From an uncultured Ruminococcus sp. (GTDB lineage: Bacteria > Bacillota > Clostridia > Oscillospirales > Acutalibacteraceae), in assembly GCA_902773165.1 (NCBI GenBank), contig CACYDO010000360.1, positions 1-7,597 of the forward strand: 7,597 bases of DNA, given 5' to 3'. The position numbers and the translations under genes are program-made. The notes under the pieces were generated by a model. The model was not told the origin of the DNA, did not search any database, and worked only from the letters and a program-made list of their open reading frames with translations. Positions 5,105 to 7,597 of the stretch are shown in pieces. The first letter of the stretch is position 1; every line of letters starts with the position of its first letter.

Positions 5105-5878
5105 ATGAAAAAATTAACATGTCTGCTGATATCCGCAGCGACGGCAGCCGCGGTAGTATCGACAGCGGCAATGCCTGCGAGCGCAGATTACATGCTTATG
5201 GGCGACGTTAATATAGACAGCAGCGTATCGCTGCGCGATGCGACTATGGCTCAGAAAATACAGCTTGGAACGCTATCGCCGACAGCCGAGCAGAAAAATG
5301 TTGCAGACATTAACGGCAACGGAACGGTAGAAGTAGCCGACGCATATCTGATCCAGCGGCTTGCATGCTACGACGACGAGCTTGTGAATTACGGTGCTAA
5401 GAGTGCGACTGTACAGACGTTTTCCAACGCCAAGAAGCAAAGAATAAAGTTTTACGAAGCAGTCAACGCCGACCGCGCAGCAAAAGGGCTTTCGGCTATC
5501 GAATACAATGACGCAATGCTTGCAGCAGGTCAGGAGCTTGCAGAACAGTTCGCCACAGAGGTAGCAAACGGAAAAACCGTTTTCTCGGGCAAGCGATACA
5601 ACTCCATAAAGCATTTTTCCACGATAGTAGAGGATTATAAGCTGCCCACATGCTCAACAGGAACGCCTGCAAGCCCTATGGCGATCAGAGACGATAAGCT
5701 TAAAGGCGACGCGCTTTATAAGGTTATTAAACAAGATGTGGAAGACAACGGTTCAAAATCATCTTATTACAATCTTTACACAAACGTTCTTATGGGCGCA
5801 AAGGTAAAGGTGATCTACGCCGGAGCTTATCCGCTAGACAACTCAAGCGCACACTGGATAATCGGCGGATACTCGTAA
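5105..5878 (+). CDS. Secreted protein with an N-terminal type I dockerin and a CAP-like C-terminal region
   Basis: This 257-residue protein has a classical signal peptide (MKKLTCLLIS, a hydrophobic Ala/Val core, then MPASA|DYM with cleavage after residue 27). It is followed by a two-repeat type I dockerin at about 32-90. Loop 1 is DVNIDSSVSLRD (D34, N36, D38, D45) and loop 2 is DINGNGTVEVAD (D68, N70, N72, D79), both with calcium-binding F-hand spacing and each followed by a Q-x-L/L-I-Q-R-L helix. Dockerins bind cohesins and dock secreted proteins into cellulosome-like complexes. Residues 112-257 resemble a CAP/SCP domain (FYEAVNADRAAKGLSAIEYN, then AGQELAEQFA, and a C-terminal VKVIYAG and HWIIGGYS), but the usual CAP His/Glu and GEN motifs are not clear. 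ATG 5105 is chosen because AGAGGG stands 7 bases upstream and the signal peptide starts there. No catalytic module is visible. The dockerin call is strong; the CAP call is moderate. Confidence 0.88.
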   Translation: MKKLTCLLISAATAAAVVSTAAMPASADYMLMGDVNIDSSVSLRDATMAQKIQLGTLSPTAEQKNVADINGNGTVEVADAYLIQRLACYDDELVNYGAKSATVQTFSNAKKQRIKFYEAVNADRAAKGLSAIEYNDAMLAAGQELAEQFATEVANGKTVFSGKRYNSIKHFSTIVEDYKLPTCSTGTPASPMAIRDDKLKGDALYKVIKQDVEDNGSKSSYYNLYTNVLMGAKVKVIYAGAYPLDNSSAHWIIGGYS

Positions 5879-5946
5879 TTTCTTGCCTGCCGGATATTAA
5901 TATTATTGTATATTCGCAAGTATATCGGGTTTTAGTAAAAATAATT

Positions 5947-5976
5947 GGAGAGCAGCTTGGCTGCTCTCCTTTTTTT
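5947..5976 (+). terminator. Strong rho-independent terminator, probably bidirectional
   Basis: GGAGAGCAGC (5947-5956) and GCTGCTCTCC (5960-5969) form a perfect 10-bp stem with a 3-base loop, followed by seven T residues (5970-5976). It ends the dockerin transcript about 70 bases after its stop. On the minus strand the same stem is followed by AATTATTTTT, so it probably also ends the convergent BspA-small-gene transcript, whose last stop is at 5989. Confidence 0.93.
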
Positions 5977-5988
5977 GCTGTAACTTTA

Positions 5989-6162
5989 TTATCTTCCGAT
6001 AACCGGGCCGTCTCCGCCGGGATCTGTGAAAAGATCTGTATCTGTTACTAACGGAGTTGTCATCGACTTGATCTCACCATTAACCGGTGTGCTGGTAACT
6101 ATTGCGTCCTCGTCATCAAACAAGAAATACTCAATCTCGGGAGAAACATATTTTTTGTTCAT
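5989..6162 (-). CDS. 57-residue small protein coupled to the BspA-like gene, unrecognised
   Basis: This is a short gene I read directly: ATG 6162-6160 to TAA 5991-5989. AAGGAGG (6178-6172) stands 9 bases before the ATG and lies in the last codons of the BspA-like gene, whose TGA is only 2 bases upstream, so co-expression and translational coupling are very likely. The protein begins MNKKYVSPEIEYFLFDDEDA, continues IVTSTPVNGEIKSMTTPLVT, and ends DTDLFTDPGGDGPVIGR. It has no signal peptide, no membrane helix and no cysteine. It is acidic, with repeated T-D pairs and a Gly/Pro-rich tail. The layout, a conserved-looking 'KKYVSPEIE...DEDAIVTS' head and a variable tail, recalls short precursor-like peptides of gut bacteria, but no maturation enzyme is visible here. 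The gene call is confident; a function is not proposed. Confidence 0.8.
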   Translation of the reverse strand: MNKKYVSPEIEYFLFDDEDAIVTSTPVNGEIKSMTTPLVTDTDLFTDPGGDGPVIGR

Positions 6163-6164
6163 TG

Positions 6165-7597
6165 TCAAACGCCTCCTTCGTCAGAGCTTCTATTTACAAC
6201 TTCTGCCGCTGTGCAATAATCGTAAAGAGCACGAGCAAGATTGATTTCGTAGCTATTATTGCCGCCCATTTCAATTTCCTTTAAGTAATTCATCGGAGAA
6301 ACGCTGATATAACCGTCATTTCCGTCAGAATCTTTAAAGTTGATCGTTAAAATATGCTTCAATCCATGAGCAGGAATATTTTTGATAGTAACATAACGGT
6401 AAATCGTGCCATTTACAGTTTCAACGCCAAATTCAAGGTCATATTTACTTGTTTTCTGATCGTCCTTGTAGCAAGCAGTATTGTTGTTGTTCAGCGCTTT
6501 AGCTTCAGTTACATTGTTGTAATAGAGCTTAAGATTTACAGCGTCCTTTAAGATAAGCTCGCCGGAAGCTATCGTATCCCCGGATTTATCGGATTCATAG
6601 GTAGAAAATTGAATTAATTCGGTATCTTTCTTTTCAAGATAGCTATTCCACTTTTTCAGGTTATCGCCGTTCTCCATTACGCCAACATAGCTTACTTCAC
6701 TACCTGCATTGTAATTCAACGCTGCAGCGCCGTAAGTAACCAATGCCTGGAGGAATACTCCCTCATCACTTAATTTAGTCTTCTGTTCATCAGTATACTG
6801 CTGACCGATAGCTCTGGTCAGATAACCGTTATTACTGCTAATGGAAACAGCTCTTGTTTCACCATATACATCATTACCACTGCTGTTCTTCGCGCCAAAA
6901 GCAGTCATATAGATAATGCCGTTATATATTTGTGCAGGGTTCAACGGACACTCCAGTATTCCGGTTGTTTTTATCGTGTTATCTACATCTACATAAATAT
7001 CATTTCGGGTCGTGCCATCAACCTTCTGACCATCTACATATGTATCCCCTTTATTGTAAACAACAGAAAAGAGCACCTTTTCTACGTCGTCTAAATTCTC
7101 AACCATGAAATTCATACGGATAGTTCCGTCCAGAGACATATAAACACCGGTTGGTTTGATGTCCTTCTCTTTTGGCAAAATGGTAATGTTATCAGATGAG
7201 AAATATCCATCTGCTACCTTAGCCATTGTTCCGTCAACGACTGCTGAGCTGCCGATCAATGCTGTACAGCCGCTGAACATATCGGCAGAATCTTGAGCAG
7301 AGAGATTCCATGAAACTCTGTCGGAAGAAACCTCTATCGAAGCAAGCTCGGAGCAGTTTTCAAACATGCTTGTTGCATCGCTGATCCTTGTTCCGTCAAA
7401 GCTTGTAAGATCAAGGGCAGTCAGGTTTGAACAGCCGAAAAACATGTTAGATGTATTGACCTTTTGCTGCGTATTAAGCGTAAAGCTTGTCAATTTAATC
7501 TCTGTCAAGCCGGAACAACCCGAGAACATTTCCGACATGTCCGTCACTTTAGCAGTATTAAAGCTTGACAGATCAAGCGTACCGGTCAAAGAAGAAC
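6165..7597 (-). CDS. BspA-like (DUF285) leucine-rich-repeat surface protein, C-terminal part
   Basis: The frame is open from the right edge to TGA 6167-6165, about 476 residues. The N-terminus, and hence any signal peptide, lies outside the window. The first ~130 visible residues are BspA/DUF285-type repeats with the hallmark LDLSSFNTAKVTDMSEMFSG pattern. Three or four units of about 26 residues are seen (MFSGCSGLTEI, MFFGCSNLTALDLTSF, MFENCSELASIEV, MFSGCTAL), decaying towards the C-terminus. A second part (~145-295) starts GVYMSLDGTIRMNFMVE and ends FLQALVTYGAAALNYN. A third (~340-470) starts ASGELILKDAVNLKLYYN and ends INLARALYDYCTAAEVVN, so the two look like related modules. Such repeats are typical of secreted or surface adhesins. 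No sortase motif, membrane helix or dockerin closes the protein, which ends NRSSDEGGV. A 57-residue gene follows after 2 bases. The repeat-family call is strong; the ligand is unknown. Confidence 0.88.
   Translation of the reverse strand, partial: SSLTGTLDLSSFNTAKVTDMSEMFSGCSGLTEIKLTSFTLNTQQKVNTSNMFFGCSNLTALDLTSFDGTRISDATSMFENCSELASIEVSSDRVSWNLSAQDSADMFSGCTALIGSSAVVDGTMAKVADGYFSSDNITILPKEKDIKPTGVYMSLDGTIRMNFMVENLDDVEKVLFSVVYNKGDTYVDGQKVDGTTRNDIYVDVDNTIKTTGILECPLNPAQIYNGIIYMTAFGAKNSSGNDVYGETRAVSISSNNGYLTRAIGQQYTDEQKTKLSDEGVFLQALVTYGAAALNYNAGSEVSYVGVMENGDNLKKWNSYLEKKDTELIQFSTYESDKSGDTIASGELILKDAVNLKLYYNNVTEAKALNNNNTACYKDDQKTSKYDLEFGVETVNGTIYRYVTIKNIPAHGLKHILTINFKDSDGNDGYISVSPMNYLKEIEMGGNNSYEINLARALYDYCTAAEVVNRSSDEGGV

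Noticed and set aside
5189..5193. TACAT (cleavage motif of the Bacillus-type MazF) in the dockerin mRNA next to the toxin gene
   Set aside because: A five-base motif is expected about once per kilobase by chance; a single site is not evidence of a regulatory link.

Overview
The window looks like chromosome of a low-to-mid-GC Gram-positive anaerobe of the Clostridia, most likely a Ruminococcus-like gut or rumen bacterium. The reasons are a secreted protein with a type I dockerin, a surface protein with BspA-type (DUF285) leucine-rich repeats, a MazF very close to the Bacillus NdoA/EndoA type, strong AGGAGG-like ribosome binding sites, frequent TTG/GTG starts and clear sigma-A promoters. The genus is inferred from this gene content, not from a marker gene.

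Layout. (1) 1-315, minus: N-terminal 105 residues of an unrecognised protein that becomes a Q/P/M/N-rich 14-residue tandem repeat and runs off the left edge. It has a near-consensus promoter at 458-486. (2) 316-844: about 530 bases without a convincing gene, holding that promoter, a likely terminator (660-702) and a GC-rich hairpin at the pgsA stop. (3) 845-4390, minus: a housekeeping block read right to left as metallophosphoesterase, class I/II aminotransferase, trpS and pgsA. The aminotransferase and trpS are 5 bases apart and probably translationally coupled. The metallophosphoesterase, the aminotransferase-trpS pair and pgsA each have their own promoter candidate. (4) 4590-4937, plus: mazF, divergent from the phosphoesterase, with no antitoxin gene visible beside it. 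(5) 5105-5878, plus: a secreted dockerin protein with a CAP-like C-terminal half, under a TTGACA-17-TAAAAT promoter. (6) 5989-7597, minus: the C-terminal part of a BspA-like surface protein and, 2 bases after its stop, a 57-residue gene. This unit converges on the dockerin gene, and a strong hairpin terminator (5947-5976) lies between them.

The left two thirds is core metabolism and translation: phospholipid synthesis, tRNA charging, amino-acid transamination. The right third is cell-surface and accessory. The least explained items are the small gene coupled to the BspA-like gene, the solitary mazF, the N-terminal-dockerin/CAP protein and the repeat protein at the left edge. Several starts were moved from the longest reading frame to internal codons preceded by a good Shine-Dalgarno: pgsA to TTG 1429, mazF to GTG 4590, the aminotransferase to ATG 3747, the phosphoesterase to ATG 4390 and the dockerin gene to ATG 5105.
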